A stretch of DNA of 64,000 nucleotides from assembly GCF_000237325.1 (NCBI RefSeq), contig NC_017542.1, positions 5,202,501-5,266,500 on the forward strand, written 5' to 3'. The position numbers were made by a program, and so were the translations under genes. The DNA comes from Paenibacillus polymyxa M1. Its GTDB lineage: Bacteria > Bacillota > Bacilli > Paenibacillales > Paenibacillaceae. Shown piece by piece: positions 8,664 through 17,530 of this stretch. The notes under the pieces are model-generated. The model had not been told where the DNA came from, ran no database searches, and was given only the letters and a program-made list of their open reading frames with translations. The stretch's first letter is position 1; each line of letters opens with the position of its first letter.

Positions 8664-9539
8664 CTATTTATTGGAATTTTCCAGATACTCTTTTAAAAAA
8701 TCCCGTAATCCTTCACGCCAATTTCGCAAATCATTCAGCCCATTGGTTCGAATCGCTATATGCTCCATGACCGAATTACGTGGACGTGCTGCAGGCCTAG
8801 GGAATTGTTCTGTACTACATGGGTCCAATTTTGCTGTTATCTTGGCACCTAATAGTCCTGCCGCATCCTGAAAAATAGCTTGCGTAAACTCATACCAAGT
8901 ACAAGCACCGCTATTGGACGCATGATATACGCCATACTTATCAGTTTGAACCAATTCTGCCAAAAAGCGAGCCAAATCCACCGTATAGGTGGGTGCGCCT
9001 TTCTGGTCGTTCACAACCTGAAGATGTGGCTTTTCCTGTCCAAGCTTCAGCATTGTTTTTACAAAATTGTTCCCGTGTAATCCGTATACCCAAGAAGTAC
9101 GAACAATAAAATATCTGGAGGAAAGTGTTTGGGCCAGTATCTCTCCGGACCGCTTGGACTTTCCGTAAATACTCTGCGGATTCGTATTGTCATACTCATG
9201 ATACGGTTGCTCCGCTGTTCCATCGAACACGTAATCCGTGCTGATATACACCAGCTTGGCTCCTGCTTTTTCCGCAGCCAACGCCATATTGCGTGTTCCC
9301 GACGCATTGACTTGGTAAGCCGTGTCTATATCAGACTCGGCTGCATCCACTGCCGTATACGCTGCACAGTGGATGATAGCATCAGGTTGGTACTGTCCCA
9401 CGATCTTTACAACCTGCTCCAAGTCCGTAATATCCAGCTGTTCCCGATCGTATCCAAAGACATCAAGTCCCTGGCCCTGAAAAACGTTTACTACATCTTT
9501 GCCAAGTTGACCGGATGCTCCAGTAACCAGCACCTTCAT
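8664..9539 (-). CDS. rmlD: dTDP-4-dehydrorhamnose reductase
   Basis: RmlD reduces dTDP-4-keto-L-rhamnose to dTDP-L-rhamnose with NAD(P)H, the last step of the pathway. The N-terminal Rossmann motif is GASGQLG, and the SDR active site is YGKSKRSGE near residue 128. DYVFDG and RTSWVYG are family motifs. The open frame runs further upstream into rmlB, but the ATG at 9539 gives the normal start MKVLVTGASGQLG and follows the rmlB stop by one base, with GGGGGA as ribosome binding site. The length is then 291 residues, as expected. It is the last gene of rmlACBD. Confidence 0.95.
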   Translation of the reverse strand: MKVLVTGASGQLGKDVVNVFQGQGLDVFGYDREQLDITDLEQVVKIVGQYQPDAIIHCAAYTAVDAAESDIDTAYQVNASGTRNMALAAEKAGAKLVYISTDYVFDGTAEQPYHEYDNTNPQSIYGKSKRSGEILAQTLSSRYFIVRTSWVYGLHGNNFVKTMLKLGQEKPHLQVVNDQKGAPTYTVDLARFLAELVQTDKYGVYHASNSGACTWYEFTQAIFQDAAGLLGAKITAKLDPCSTEQFPRPAARPRNSVMEHIAIRTNGLNDLRNWREGLRDFLKEYLENSNK

Positions 9540-9540
9540 C

Positions 9541-10560
9541 TTACGCATCCCCCAAGCGGGAACCGTACTGCTTAGCATAATATTGCTGGTACTCGCCGGA
9601 TTGAATACGAGTCCACCATTCTTTGTTGTCCAAGTACCAACGGATTGTTTCTTTAATGCCTGTTTCAAAAGAGTGCTTTGGCTTCCAGCCCAGCTCATTC
9701 ATGGTCTTCGTTGGATCAATGCCATAACGGCGATCATGACCCGGGCGATCCTGTACATACGAAATCAGAGATTCTGGCTTGCCCAGATCCTCCAATACCG
9801 TTTTGACAATATGCACATTTGTCCGCTCATTATTTCCACCGATATTGTATACCTCACCAAGCTTCCCTTGATGAATGACCAGATCAATTGCGCTGCAATG
9901 GTCCTCCACATACAACCAATCGCGGATGTTCAAGCCATCTCCATATACAGGTAGCTGCTGATCACTCAACGCCCGCGAAATCATCAGTGGAATCAGCTTT
10001 TCCGGAAACTGGTACGGACCATAGTTATTGGAACAACGAGTGATATTCACAGGTAGACCAAAGGTTTCATGATATGCACGAACCAGCAGATCCCCACCTG
10101 CCTTAGAAGCAGAGTAAGGACTATTGGGCTGCAGCGGAGTTTCCTCTGTAAACAAGCCCGTTTCACCCAGAGATCCGTACACCTCATCTGTCGATACCTG
10201 TACAAACTTGGTCACATTATATTTCTTGGCTGCGTCCAACAGTACCTGTGTACCAAATACGTTGGTTTTCACAAATACTTCAGGCTCCAAAATACTTCGA
10301 TCCACATGCGACTCTGCCGCAAAATTCACCACCACATCAATTCCCTGCTGCATCAGCTGGTCAATCGCTTGCGCGTCAGTAATATCCGCTTTCATGAAGG
10401 TATGTTTAGGGTGATTTTCAATGGATTTCAAATTTTCCAGATTACCTGCATAGGTAAGCGCATCTATATTCACAATTTCGTATTCTGGATGCTGTTTTAA
10501 CATATACAATACAAAGTTACTGCCAATAAATCCGGCACCGCCGGTGACAAGAAGTTTCAT
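9541..10560 (-). CDS. rmlB: dTDP-glucose 4,6-dehydratase
   Basis: RmlB converts dTDP-glucose to dTDP-4-keto-6-deoxyglucose using bound NAD+. The 339-residue protein shows the extended SDR motif GGAGFIGSNF, the catalytic STDEVYG near residue 125, and YSASKAGGD near 150 with the catalytic Tyr and Lys. RDWLYVEDH and NIGGNNERTN are typical RmlB motifs. The ATG is preceded by TAGGAGG. It lies between rmlC and rmlD. Confidence 0.97.
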   Translation of the reverse strand: MKLLVTGGAGFIGSNFVLYMLKQHPEYEIVNIDALTYAGNLENLKSIENHPKHTFMKADITDAQAIDQLMQQGIDVVVNFAAESHVDRSILEPEVFVKTNVFGTQVLLDAAKKYNVTKFVQVSTDEVYGSLGETGLFTEETPLQPNSPYSASKAGGDLLVRAYHETFGLPVNITRCSNNYGPYQFPEKLIPLMISRALSDQQLPVYGDGLNIRDWLYVEDHCSAIDLVIHQGKLGEVYNIGGNNERTNVHIVKTVLEDLGKPESLISYVQDRPGHDRRYGIDPTKTMNELGWKPKHSFETGIKETIRWYLDNKEWWTRIQSGEYQQYYAKQYGSRLGDA

Positions 10561-10660
10561 AAAGACCTCCTAAAATACATTCCGATATATACATAATATG
10601 CACTTAAATCAAGAAGGAACTATCAACAATGAATAACGCTCTTACTTTGTCGTTCCCTAT

Positions 10661-11209
10661 TTAGTCGAAATTAATCTCCGCATTTGCTAATATAGGTTGC
10701 TTCTGATCCTTCTCCGAAAGAATTGCATGGGAAGTTGGCCAATCAATCCCAAGTGCCGGATCATTCCAGAGTATACCACGATCATCCTCAGGTGAATAAT
10801 ACTCATCTACCTTATAAAACACCTGGGTATTAGGCACAAGCGTACAGAATCCGTGAGCAAAACCTTTAGGGACCAGTAATTGACGTTTATTGTGTTCACT
10901 CAAAATCACCCCAACCCATTGACCGAATGTCGGGGAACTTTTACGAATATCCAGAATCACATCATAGATGGCTCCTGAGATCACACGAATGAGTTTTGTT
11001 TGTGCTTTTGGCTTAAGCTGATAATGCAAGCCACGAATAACTCCAGTCTCCACAGACAATGATTGATTATCCTGAATAAAATCATGACTAATCCCGTTTT
11101 GTTTCATGACTTGTTCATTGTAGCTTTCCATAAAAAAACCACGATGATCACCATGAACCACAGGTTCAATAACTTTTGCACCTTCCAGTTTCAAAGGGAT
11201 TACCTTCAT
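10661..11209 (-). CDS. rmlC: dTDP-4-dehydrorhamnose 3,5-epimerase
   Basis: RmlC is a cupin-fold epimerase acting at C3 and C5 of dTDP-4-keto-6-deoxyglucose. The 182-residue length fits. Seen are HGDHRGFFMESY at residues 19-30, QDNQSLS, GVIRGLHYQ with the catalytic His region near 60, VYDVILDIR-type strands, VPKGFAHGF near 115 and YSPEDDRGI. The start has AAAGGGAGG upstream. The neighbours are rmlA, 21 bp upstream in reading direction, and rmlB, 100 bp downstream. Confidence 0.96.
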   Translation of the reverse strand: MKVIPLKLEGAKVIEPVVHGDHRGFFMESYNEQVMKQNGISHDFIQDNQSLSVETGVIRGLHYQLKPKAQTKLIRVISGAIYDVILDIRKSSPTFGQWVGVILSEHNKRQLLVPKGFAHGFCTLVPNTQVFYKVDEYYSPEDDRGILWNDPALGIDWPTSHAILSEKDQKQPILANAEINFD

Positions 11210-11230
11210 AAGTCTGCATCCTCCCTTTAT

Positions 11231-11974
11231 TTAAAGCTTTAGTTTTCCAAATTCTTCACCAAAGACGATATCCTTGGCTAATTCATTAGCACGTGCAAGA
11301 GATGGGTGAGTTCCCGCATCCGTCCACCATCCTTGGAGAACATCATATGTCAATGTTCCATTAGCAATATATGCATTGTTGACGTCAGTGATCTCAAGTT
11401 CTCCACGAGCTGAAGGTTCAAGTGTTTTAACAATTTCAAACACACTATGATCGAACATATAAATTCCTGTTACAGCATAATTGCTTTTTGGATCTTTAGG
11501 TTTTTCTTCAATAGACACAATTCGTTTCCCCTGAAGCTCAGCCACTCCAAAACGGTGTGGATCTTGTACCTGCTGAAGAAGGATCTTCGCACCCGTGATT
11601 TGATTGCGAAAATTGTCCACAAATGGTGCAATGTCATCTTCAAATACATTATCGCCCAAAATAACAACCATTTGATCATCGCCTACAAATTGTTCTGCCA
11701 GGTCGAGCGCTTGCGCAATCCCACCAGCTTCGTCTTGGACTTTGTAAGTGAATGTTACGCCCATTTCACGACCACTACCAAGAAGGTTAACGACATCTCC
11801 CATATGCTCTTTACCTGTAACGATAAGAATATCGTGTATGCCAGCTTGCTTGAGCTTGGATACGGAATGGAAAATCATTGGATATTTACCCACTGGCAGC
11901 AGATGTTTATTTGTTACTTTGGTTAAGGGGTAGAGGCGAGAACCTGTACCTCCTGCAAGAATTATACCTTTCAT
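11231..11974 (-). CDS. rmlA: Glucose-1-phosphate thymidylyltransferase, short form
   Basis: It makes dTDP-glucose from glucose-1-phosphate and dTTP. The nucleotide-binding signature GGTGSRLYPLTKVTNKHLLP is at residues 8-27, then GDNVFEDD near 105 and the sugar-binding EEKPKDPKSN near 155. At 247 residues it lacks the C-terminal allosteric part of the about 290-residue RmlA form; the short form is common in Bacillales (SpsI/RmlA type). A ribosome binding site TGGAGG precedes the ATG. It is the first rml gene and directly follows the flippase gene, so it may be co-transcribed with the AT-rich part of the locus. Confidence 0.94.
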   Translation of the reverse strand: MKGIILAGGTGSRLYPLTKVTNKHLLPVGKYPMIFHSVSKLKQAGIHDILIVTGKEHMGDVVNLLGSGREMGVTFTYKVQDEAGGIAQALDLAEQFVGDDQMVVILGDNVFEDDIAPFVDNFRNQITGAKILLQQVQDPHRFGVAELQGKRIVSIEEKPKDPKSNYAVTGIYMFDHSVFEIVKTLEPSARGELEITDVNNAYIANGTLTYDVLQGWWTDAGTHPSLARANELAKDIVFGEEFGKLKL

Positions 11975-12001
11975 AATAAATGACCTCCATAAAATGTAAA
12001 T

Positions 12002-12367
12002 TTAATCTAATGCTATTATAAAAACGCCTACTAAAATTATTGCTGATCCAACCCATTTCATCATAGATACTGGCTCATGAAAAATAAACAATGCTGCTAT
12101 AACACCAAAAATATATGCCAAGCTCTGAATTGGATAAGCAACACTCAAAGGCATTCTAGACAACACAACGAACCAAATCAATGTAGCAAAAACATATAAT
12201 AACAATCCAACAATTATATTTGGAACAAATAAAGCTTTCCAAGCACTACTTAAGCTGACTCCTCCTATTTTCTCCAGCCCCAGTTTAAAAAAAACTTGTC
12301 CACTACATAACATGATTACATTGAGAACTAGTAATAAAAAATTAACTAGCGTGGGTCCTTTTAGCAT
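12002..12367 (-). CDS. EamA/SMR-type membrane protein, probable lipid-linked sugar flippase (ArnE-like)
   Basis: A 121-residue protein with four predicted membrane helices, the size and spacing of the small multidrug resistance/ArnE-ArnF fold (SGQVFFKLGL in helix 1, LPLSVAYPIQSL-like segment RMPLSVAYPIQSLAYIFG in helix 3, GSAIILVGVFIIA in helix 4). ArnE/F flips undecaprenyl-phosphate-aminoarabinose. Here it stands beside a DUF2304 protein, a DPM1-like GT2 and a GT-C membrane protein, so flipping of a polyprenyl-phosphate sugar is the likely role (inference). A TTG at 12385 overlaps the upstream gene; the ATG at 12367 just after that stop fits better. Confidence 0.75.
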   Translation of the reverse strand: MLKGPTLVNFLLLVLNVIMLCSGQVFFKLGLEKIGGVSLSSAWKALFVPNIIVGLLLYVFATLIWFVVLSRMPLSVAYPIQSLAYIFGVIAALFIFHEPVSMMKWVGSAIILVGVFIIALD

Positions 12368-12368
12368 A

Positions 12369-12734
12369 CTAGTTTTCCCTTTCAATCTCCCTAATTTTAT
12401 TTAATTCGTGCTTGACTAAGCCTAATTCCTGAGATAGTTCTTTTATTTTTATTGTAGACTTGGACACCTCTATTGTTAGAGAAAACATGATGACAAAAAT
12501 CCCAAAAATAGCAAGTAAAAAAAGAGCATTAACAGGTACTTCAATCCCCATAATCCTGGAAACATAGTTAAACAAACTTGGAAAAAATGATAAAATAAGA
12601 ACCACTATCATTGCTATGATCCAAAGCATTGAATATTTTAGTTCCATTCTATATTTACGCAGCAAATTTAATAATACTAGAAAACAAATGAGCGCTCCTG
12701 CAATTAATATAAATTGTAATTTAATGGATATCAT
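12369..12734 (-). CDS. DUF2304 family small membrane protein
   Basis: The 121 residues include helices near 5-23, 34-52 and 68-88, then a charged C-terminal helix (IEVSKSTIKIKELSQELGLV) likely to form a coiled coil. This pattern fits DUF2304, found next to polyprenyl-phosphate glycosyltransferase genes in many cell wall loci. Its biochemical role is not known; it may help the adjacent GT2 or flippase. The ATG has a TAGGAG upstream. Its stop is one base before the flippase ATG and its start eight bases after the GT2 stop, so these genes are tightly coupled. Confidence 0.75.
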   Translation of the reverse strand: MISIKLQFILIAGALICFLVLLNLLRKYRMELKYSMLWIIAMIVVLILSFFPSLFNYVSRIMGIEVPVNALFLLAIFGIFVIMFSLTIEVSKSTIKIKELSQELGLVKHELNKIREIEREN

Positions 12735-12742
12735 AACTTCTC

Positions 12743-13456
12743 CTAAACTATTTGTTTTCTTAGTCTATCAATTAAAATTGCCAAGGAGACTTTTGTCATG
12801 TAATAAATTGACTTTAATGAGGTAATTGAAGATTTACCCTCAAGTCTTGCTTCCATATTAACTGGAATTTCCTTAATGCGAAAATTATTTCTCTTTAAAT
12901 ACATAATTGATTCAGGTTCAGGATAATCCATTGGGTACCTCTTAGAAAAAGCTTCAATCACCTTATTATTACATGCTCTAAATCCGGAAGTAGGATCAGT
13001 TATCCGCTGACCCGTTAACGCCCTGAGCATCTCAGAGAAATACACGATACCCACTCTTCTCATAAAAGATGACTGAAACCCCTCTTTATTAATATAACGA
13101 GACCCTATAACTAAATCTGCGTCGTTATTAATTAATGGTTTAATCAAATTTTCCAAGTATTTAGGATTGTGTTGCCCATCTCCATCAACCTGCACAGCTA
13201 TGTCGAATTGATTATAAAACGCATATTTATAGCCGGTTTGCACTGCTCCACCGATGCCTAAGTTGCATGGCAAATTAACTGACGAAACATTAAGTGTTTC
13301 ACAAAGTGCTGCCGTTGAATCTGATGAACAATCATTAATAACTAGAATATTCAATTGAGAATTATTTAATTCTCTGATTGAGGAAATTAGCTTTTCTAAA
13401 CTTCGTTCCTCGTTATATGCAGGAATAATCAGTAGAATTTTTTTTGACTTAATCAT
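12743..13456 (-). CDS. Polyprenyl-phosphate glycosyltransferase, GT2, DPM1-like
   Basis: The 237-residue GT2 lacks C-terminal membrane helices and resembles soluble dolichol-phosphate-mannose synthase: LLIIPAYNEERSLEKLI at the start, VINDCSSDS, CNLGIGGAVQTGY near residue 72, VQVDGDGQHNP with the metal-binding DxD near 92, then DLVIGSRY and DPTSGFRA. Such enzymes move a sugar from a nucleotide to polyprenyl phosphate. The open frame extends upstream to 13513, but GGGG six bases before the ATG at 13456 sets the start. With its three neighbours it would provide a lipid-linked monosaccharide for extracellular side-branch addition. Confidence 0.87.
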   Translation of the reverse strand: MIKSKKILLIIPAYNEERSLEKLISSIRELNNSQLNILVINDCSSDSTAALCETLNVSSVNLPCNLGIGGAVQTGYKYAFYNQFDIAVQVDGDGQHNPKYLENLIKPLINNDADLVIGSRYINKEGFQSSFMRRVGIVYFSEMLRALTGQRITDPTSGFRACNNKVIEAFSKRYPMDYPEPESIMYLKRNNFRIKEIPVNMEARLEGKSSITSLKSIYYMTKVSLAILIDRLRKQIV

Positions 13457-13521
13457 CATTATCCCCTTAGCTCCCAGCAGGTAATAAATTTGCAGTGATA
13501 GATAGTGTAGCACGGAATATA

Positions 13522-14907
13522 TTAATAATATCTACTACTAATAATATCTAACGAGGAAACATTAAATAAAAACATAAGTAGACATAATGAGTAAAACACA
13601 TAGTTCTTCAACTTTTCAGGAAATAGATAACTTATTCCCATAACTATAATAATACTAATAGGTACCAAAGAGGTAAATAGATATCTTCCCTGCAGCATAA
13701 AGTTATGGAACCGCATGAAATATTGAATTTCGACCAAGTACAAAAAAATAAAATTCAATATCACGACAATAAGACACACCGCAATAGTTTTATAATATTT
13801 CTTCCTTTTTATTATTCCGTATATTGAACCCACTACACTAGCTAAAGATATTAAAGCCAAGACTTTATAAATTATTCTAGATGTAAATCTTGTATCTAAC
13901 CAACCAAAGTTTGCCCAAAAAGAGACAACCCATGTATCAAATGAACGGAAAATTGCTTCTTTTATTAAAAATGTATTTACAATATACCAGTGCAATCCTA
14001 CATTTAGATCACCAGGAGGCTGCATTCCTATTCCCCCGGTAAATGAATGATAATGTTTGAAACTAAATATTCCCCATGGTAAATAAATAATGAGAATTGG
14101 AACGAATAAATACACGGCAGATTCTATCCAAAATTGAAGACTAAACTTCTTACTGATAAAATATACTAATATAAGTGATAACGCTATTGCAGTCACAAAT
14201 ACCATTGTAGGCTTAATAATTAGGCCAAACCCCAAAAGCACACCAGTAAAAAGGAGCCTTTTTCTTGTGGGTGAATAAATAATATATATTAGTGAAAGCA
14301 TAATCGCCATGGTGACTGTATTCATTAGAATATCATTATTTACAGCAATACCAACCATAGAGAACATCGGGTGGAAACTAACTAATATAGATATAGTTAT
14401 AGCAATATTCTTTTTTTTATCGAATAATCTACTAGAAATTAAATAAGTGATAGCTGTTGCTAATACTCCTAATAACACTGAAAAAAGACGAACTGCGTAA
14501 TACCTATCAAAAATTGAAGAGAAATAAAAAAACTTATAAAATAATGCAGCAAAAAAATAATAACCAGGAGGATATCCCGCTGCTACTGAACTGCCGTTAG
14601 AATTTCGGTCATAATTTTGTCGATTATCAGATAACTCTTTAAATAAATTTTCATTAATTTTATATTTATTTTCTGTATGATATGCTATATTCCTCATATC
14701 AACAGATTTATAAAACAATTCCATTTCTGAAGAATGTTGAGCCTCATCCCTCAGAATTGGGATTTTATTATTTTCCGCCATAAACTGAACGTATTCAAAA
14801 TGTACAGGCTCATCGGGCGTTTGTAAAGGAGGTACTACAATTGCCCATATAATTCCTTTCACAAAAGACGCAATTAGTATCCAGACAAAAATGCGTTCCT
14901 TTTTCAC
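13522..14907 (-). CDS. GT-C type membrane glycosyltransferase (DUF2142/PMT-like)
   Basis: A 461-residue protein with about eleven predicted membrane helices. The first outer loop carries PPLQTPDEPVH, the acidic motif seen in GT-C enzymes such as ArnT, PMT and DUF2142 proteins. GYPPGYYFF near residue 115 and FHPMFSMVGIAVNND near 180 are further family-like parts. GT-C enzymes take sugars from polyprenyl phosphate on the outer face. The acceptor may be the exported glycan of this locus. The start is GTG at 14907 with AAAGGAG upstream. Base composition is strongly AT-rich, with many AUA and UUA codons, unlike the flanking housekeeping genes. Confidence 0.75.
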   Translation of the reverse strand: MKKERIFVWILIASFVKGIIWAIVVPPLQTPDEPVHFEYVQFMAENNKIPILRDEAQHSSEMELFYKSVDMRNIAYHTENKYKINENLFKELSDNRQNYDRNSNGSSVAAGYPPGYYFFAALFYKFFYFSSIFDRYYAVRLFSVLLGVLATAITYLISSRLFDKKKNIAITISILVSFHPMFSMVGIAVNNDILMNTVTMAIMLSLIYIIYSPTRKRLLFTGVLLGFGLIIKPTMVFVTAIALSLILVYFISKKFSLQFWIESAVYLFVPILIIYLPWGIFSFKHYHSFTGGIGMQPPGDLNVGLHWYIVNTFLIKEAIFRSFDTWVVSFWANFGWLDTRFTSRIIYKVLALISLASVVGSIYGIIKRKKYYKTIAVCLIVVILNFIFLYLVEIQYFMRFHNFMLQGRYLFTSLVPISIIIVMGISYLFPEKLKNYVFYSLCLLMFLFNVSSLDIISSRYY

Positions 14908-15370
14908 TTCTTAATTTCTCCTTTTCAGTTGCGAAACACCTTATTCTAGAATAATTTACATTTAGTGCAATTAATGCATAGATTTATGTGTCTAAGCACC
15001 TTCGCTCATTAATTAATGATGAGAAATTGATACAGTAGTATAGTATGTATTATTTCCATTCACATCCTTTATATAAAAAGTCAGTTTAATAATTCAACTG
15101 CTAGTATAGTTAGCCTACTTCTTATCAAATATTTTATTTTCATAACTTAATGTATTATTGAATTTGAATAATCAGTAACCAATTACTGATTTATCCTTTT
15201 CTATGGTCCGGACACTCAGCTGGTATACACACACTACTAATAAATTAACAGCTAAGTCTTTTCATAACGACTGCTTTCTGTAATCAACAACCAGAAGGGA
15301 CAATAGTATCTTCAAATTTACGTAAACGTATCAGAAGCCGATTTCAAAATGTATAGATAGAGAAAACCAA
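14908..15370. other. AT-rich intergenic region in the glycan locus
   Basis: No credible gene is seen in 463 bp. One clear structure is a 9-bp hairpin (AATCAGTAA at 15170-15178 and TTACTGATT at 15183-15191) with a four-base loop. It could be a weak terminator or attenuator between the epimerase gene and the GT-C gene. A promoter for the 13.5-14.9 kb genes is expected here but no consensus stands out. Confidence 0.5.
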
Positions 15371-16282
15371 CTACTTATTTTTTGTCACTTTAATAATAGA
15401 GGCTATCCCATCTTCAATTGTTGTTGATGGACTATACCCTGTTAGGCCAACCAGTTTATCTGTATTAACCACATTTTTCATAATTGTAGTTTGCCCTTTA
15501 CTTTTATATACAATGTTTATATTCTGATTCGTTCTTTGCTCGACTATTGAAATAACCTGACTTATAGATGTGCCTACTCCACTGCCAATATTTAATATCT
15601 CTTGGTCAGCCAGCCTAATCGCACGGAAAGTCGCTTCCAGAAAATCATCTATAAATATAAAATCGCGAACAGCCTGAATATTACCCCAGAATATAAATTC
15701 TTCCTTATTTAGCGCCTTATTAATTAAGACCGGGATGATTCCTTGCTTCTTATTGGGATTTTGGAATCCTCCATAAGGATTAGTAACCCTCAAAATAAGA
15801 TAAGGCAAATTATTGGTTTCATTGTGCTTAATTTTAATTAAATTTTCAAAAAAGACTTTCTGTAACCCATATATATTGATTGGATTCATAGAATCATCCT
15901 CTTTGGCTCGGGCCAAGGTATTGCCATATACTGTTCCTGCAGAGGATAAAAACACAAATTTTTTCACTTTAACATAGCTACAGAATTCAATAAGTTTCAC
16001 AAAAGAAGTATAATAGGACTCTATGTCTGCTAATACATCTGAAAACATATTTGTTGCGTTAATTGAACCAGCTGCGTATAAAACTATGTCATCTTGCTTA
16101 ATATATTTTTGGAGTTCTTCCATATCGTTTATGTTAGCTCCAACAAATCTTATTCCTTCCAAAAGCAAATGCGAGTACTCTGAGTCTCTGCCTATAATCG
16201 TCACAGACCAAGCTTTTTGGTGAAAATAATTGGCCAAATGTGAACCTAGATATCCACAACCAATAATCACAACATGTTCCAT
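15371..16282 (-). CDS. NAD-dependent epimerase/dehydratase (extended SDR)
   Basis: The 303-residue protein has the Rossmann motif GCGYLGSHLA at residues 8-17, SSAGTVYG near 115 and the catalytic YGLQK near 140 (Tyr-xxx-Lys). RDFIFIDDFLEA and NIGSG near 200-220 are usual in sugar nucleotide epimerases. It probably changes a nucleotide sugar (for example at C4), but substrate cannot be named. It ends just before the start of the intergenic region and follows the GT4 gene with no gap; ATG is preceded by GGAGGG. It belongs to the wzm-wzt unit that begins at 22.19 kb. Confidence 0.85.
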   Translation of the reverse strand: MEHVVIIGCGYLGSHLANYFHQKAWSVTIIGRDSEYSHLLLEGIRFVGANINDMEELQKYIKQDDIVLYAAGSINATNMFSDVLADIESYYTSFVKLIEFCSYVKVKKFVFLSSAGTVYGNTLARAKEDDSMNPINIYGLQKVFFENLIKIKHNETNNLPYLILRVTNPYGGFQNPNKKQGIIPVLINKALNKEEFIFWGNIQAVRDFIFIDDFLEATFRAIRLADQEILNIGSGVGTSISQVISIVEQRTNQNINIVYKSKGQTTIMKNVVNTDKLVGLTGYSPSTTIEDGIASIIKVTKNK

Positions 16283-17515
16283 TTAACCCTCCAATATTTT
16301 AAAGAGATACGTTTGAATTTTTCCCGCTTCTTTTTCCCAGGATGAGTTCTCCAGCAGATCACTTGCATTATCCATTAGAATCTGAACATCTACTTTTTTA
16401 TTCACAACTTGATCGAGGGCCTCCACAATTTCATTCACATCATCTTCCACATAAATGAATATATTCTTCTCGGGATCGATCCAGTCATTATTTCTACCCT
16501 GATTAATTACAACTGGGCATCCAGACGCCATCAATTCCAAAGGTAATAAAGACAAATTTGTAAAAGATAGAATTAATGATACATCGCACTGAGCATACAA
16601 ATGTGATAATTCTTCAATTCTGACTACACCAGCATTAAAATGCTTAAAAGGTATTTCATACTCAGAAACATCCCAACCAGCCATAACAATCTCAACGTCC
16701 GGATTTTTCTTGCAAAATTCGTTCAAAGCTAGAATCCCCAGCTCGAAGCCTCTTCGCTCTGTAGGTGGCCGAGAATAAAAGAATACTCTTCGTATGTCCT
16801 TATCCCGTTTTTCCTGTGGTTTATAAAGATCTTTTTCATATGAAAAACTAAAACTTTCACATACCATACCGTAATCTGACGCCAGCTTTTCTTTAAGCCA
16901 GTCACCTGCTGTTATTCCATAGAAGCCAAATTTATAGGTTTGTTCTGCAAATGAATATGCACTTCCTGGAGCGTAAAAATAAGGTTCAAAATCCTGCACA
17001 AAATATACTTTTTTTACGCAATTATCAAAAGATCTAACATAATAGGCTGTTTGCCAAGAAGTCGCTACAGCAACATCATATTCGATGTTTACTTCAAATT
17101 TATCATCAAGTATATAAACATTTGACTTTAATGGAAAGAAGTAATTCCCAATAACCCTTTTAACACTGGCTGAATCCCCCCATTGAGACCCACCACAAAT
17201 ATATATATCTGATTTAACACCTAATTTCTCTAATAAATATACAATTCTAAAAATATTCAGATGACCGCCTGATCCAATCCCAAAGTCAGGAATAAACCAA
17301 GCTAGGCTCAACTCATTTCCAAGCCTATCACTTAATTTAGCTGCTTTATTCTCCAGTAACAAATAATGATAGAACTTAAAAACATTTTTCTTAGTTACAG
17401 CAATCTCATTTTTCTTTTTTATTTTTGAGATCACGGTTTTGCTGCCTTTTATAACTCCTTGCGACTGAATAATTTTTGCTGCTTTTTTAGCATTATAAAG
17501 AAACACATTATACAT
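16283..17515 (-). CDS. Rhamnosyltransferase-like GT4 (WsaF-like)
   Basis: The 410-residue protein resembles WsaF, the beta-1,2-rhamnosyltransferase of the Geobacillus S-layer glycan: AWFIPDFGIGSGGHLNIFR near residue 75, VYFVQDFEPYFYAPGSAY near 165 (conserved acceptor/dTDP-rhamnose region), FYSRPPTERRGFELG near 245 and the GT-B donor motif LSLLPLELMASGCPVV near 340. WsaF uses dTDP-beta-L-rhamnose, consistent with the rml genes here. An in-frame TTG at 17521 exists, but GAGGG six bases before the ATG at 17515 favours the latter. The N-terminal 60 residues are basic and may contact the membrane. Confidence 0.85.
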   Translation of the reverse strand: MYNVFLYNAKKAAKIIQSQGVIKGSKTVISKIKKKNEIAVTKKNVFKFYHYLLLENKAAKLSDRLGNELSLAWFIPDFGIGSGGHLNIFRIVYLLEKLGVKSDIYICGGSQWGDSASVKRVIGNYFFPLKSNVYILDDKFEVNIEYDVAVATSWQTAYYVRSFDNCVKKVYFVQDFEPYFYAPGSAYSFAEQTYKFGFYGITAGDWLKEKLASDYGMVCESFSFSYEKDLYKPQEKRDKDIRRVFFYSRPPTERRGFELGILALNEFCKKNPDVEIVMAGWDVSEYEIPFKHFNAGVVRIEELSHLYAQCDVSLILSFTNLSLLPLELMASGCPVVINQGRNNDWIDPEKNIFIYVEDDVNEIVEALDQVVNKKVDVQILMDNASDLLENSSWEKEAGKIQTYLFKILEG

Positions 17516-17530
17516 GATCAACCCTCATTA

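Noticed and set aside
8664..9698. Longer RmlD start at 9698
   Set aside because: It would overlap rmlB by more than 150 bases; the ATG at 9539 gives the family start.
14908..15370. CRISPR-like or transposon-end structure in the AT-rich gap
   Set aside because: Only one 9-bp hairpin is present; no regular repeats, no terminal inverted repeats with target duplications.
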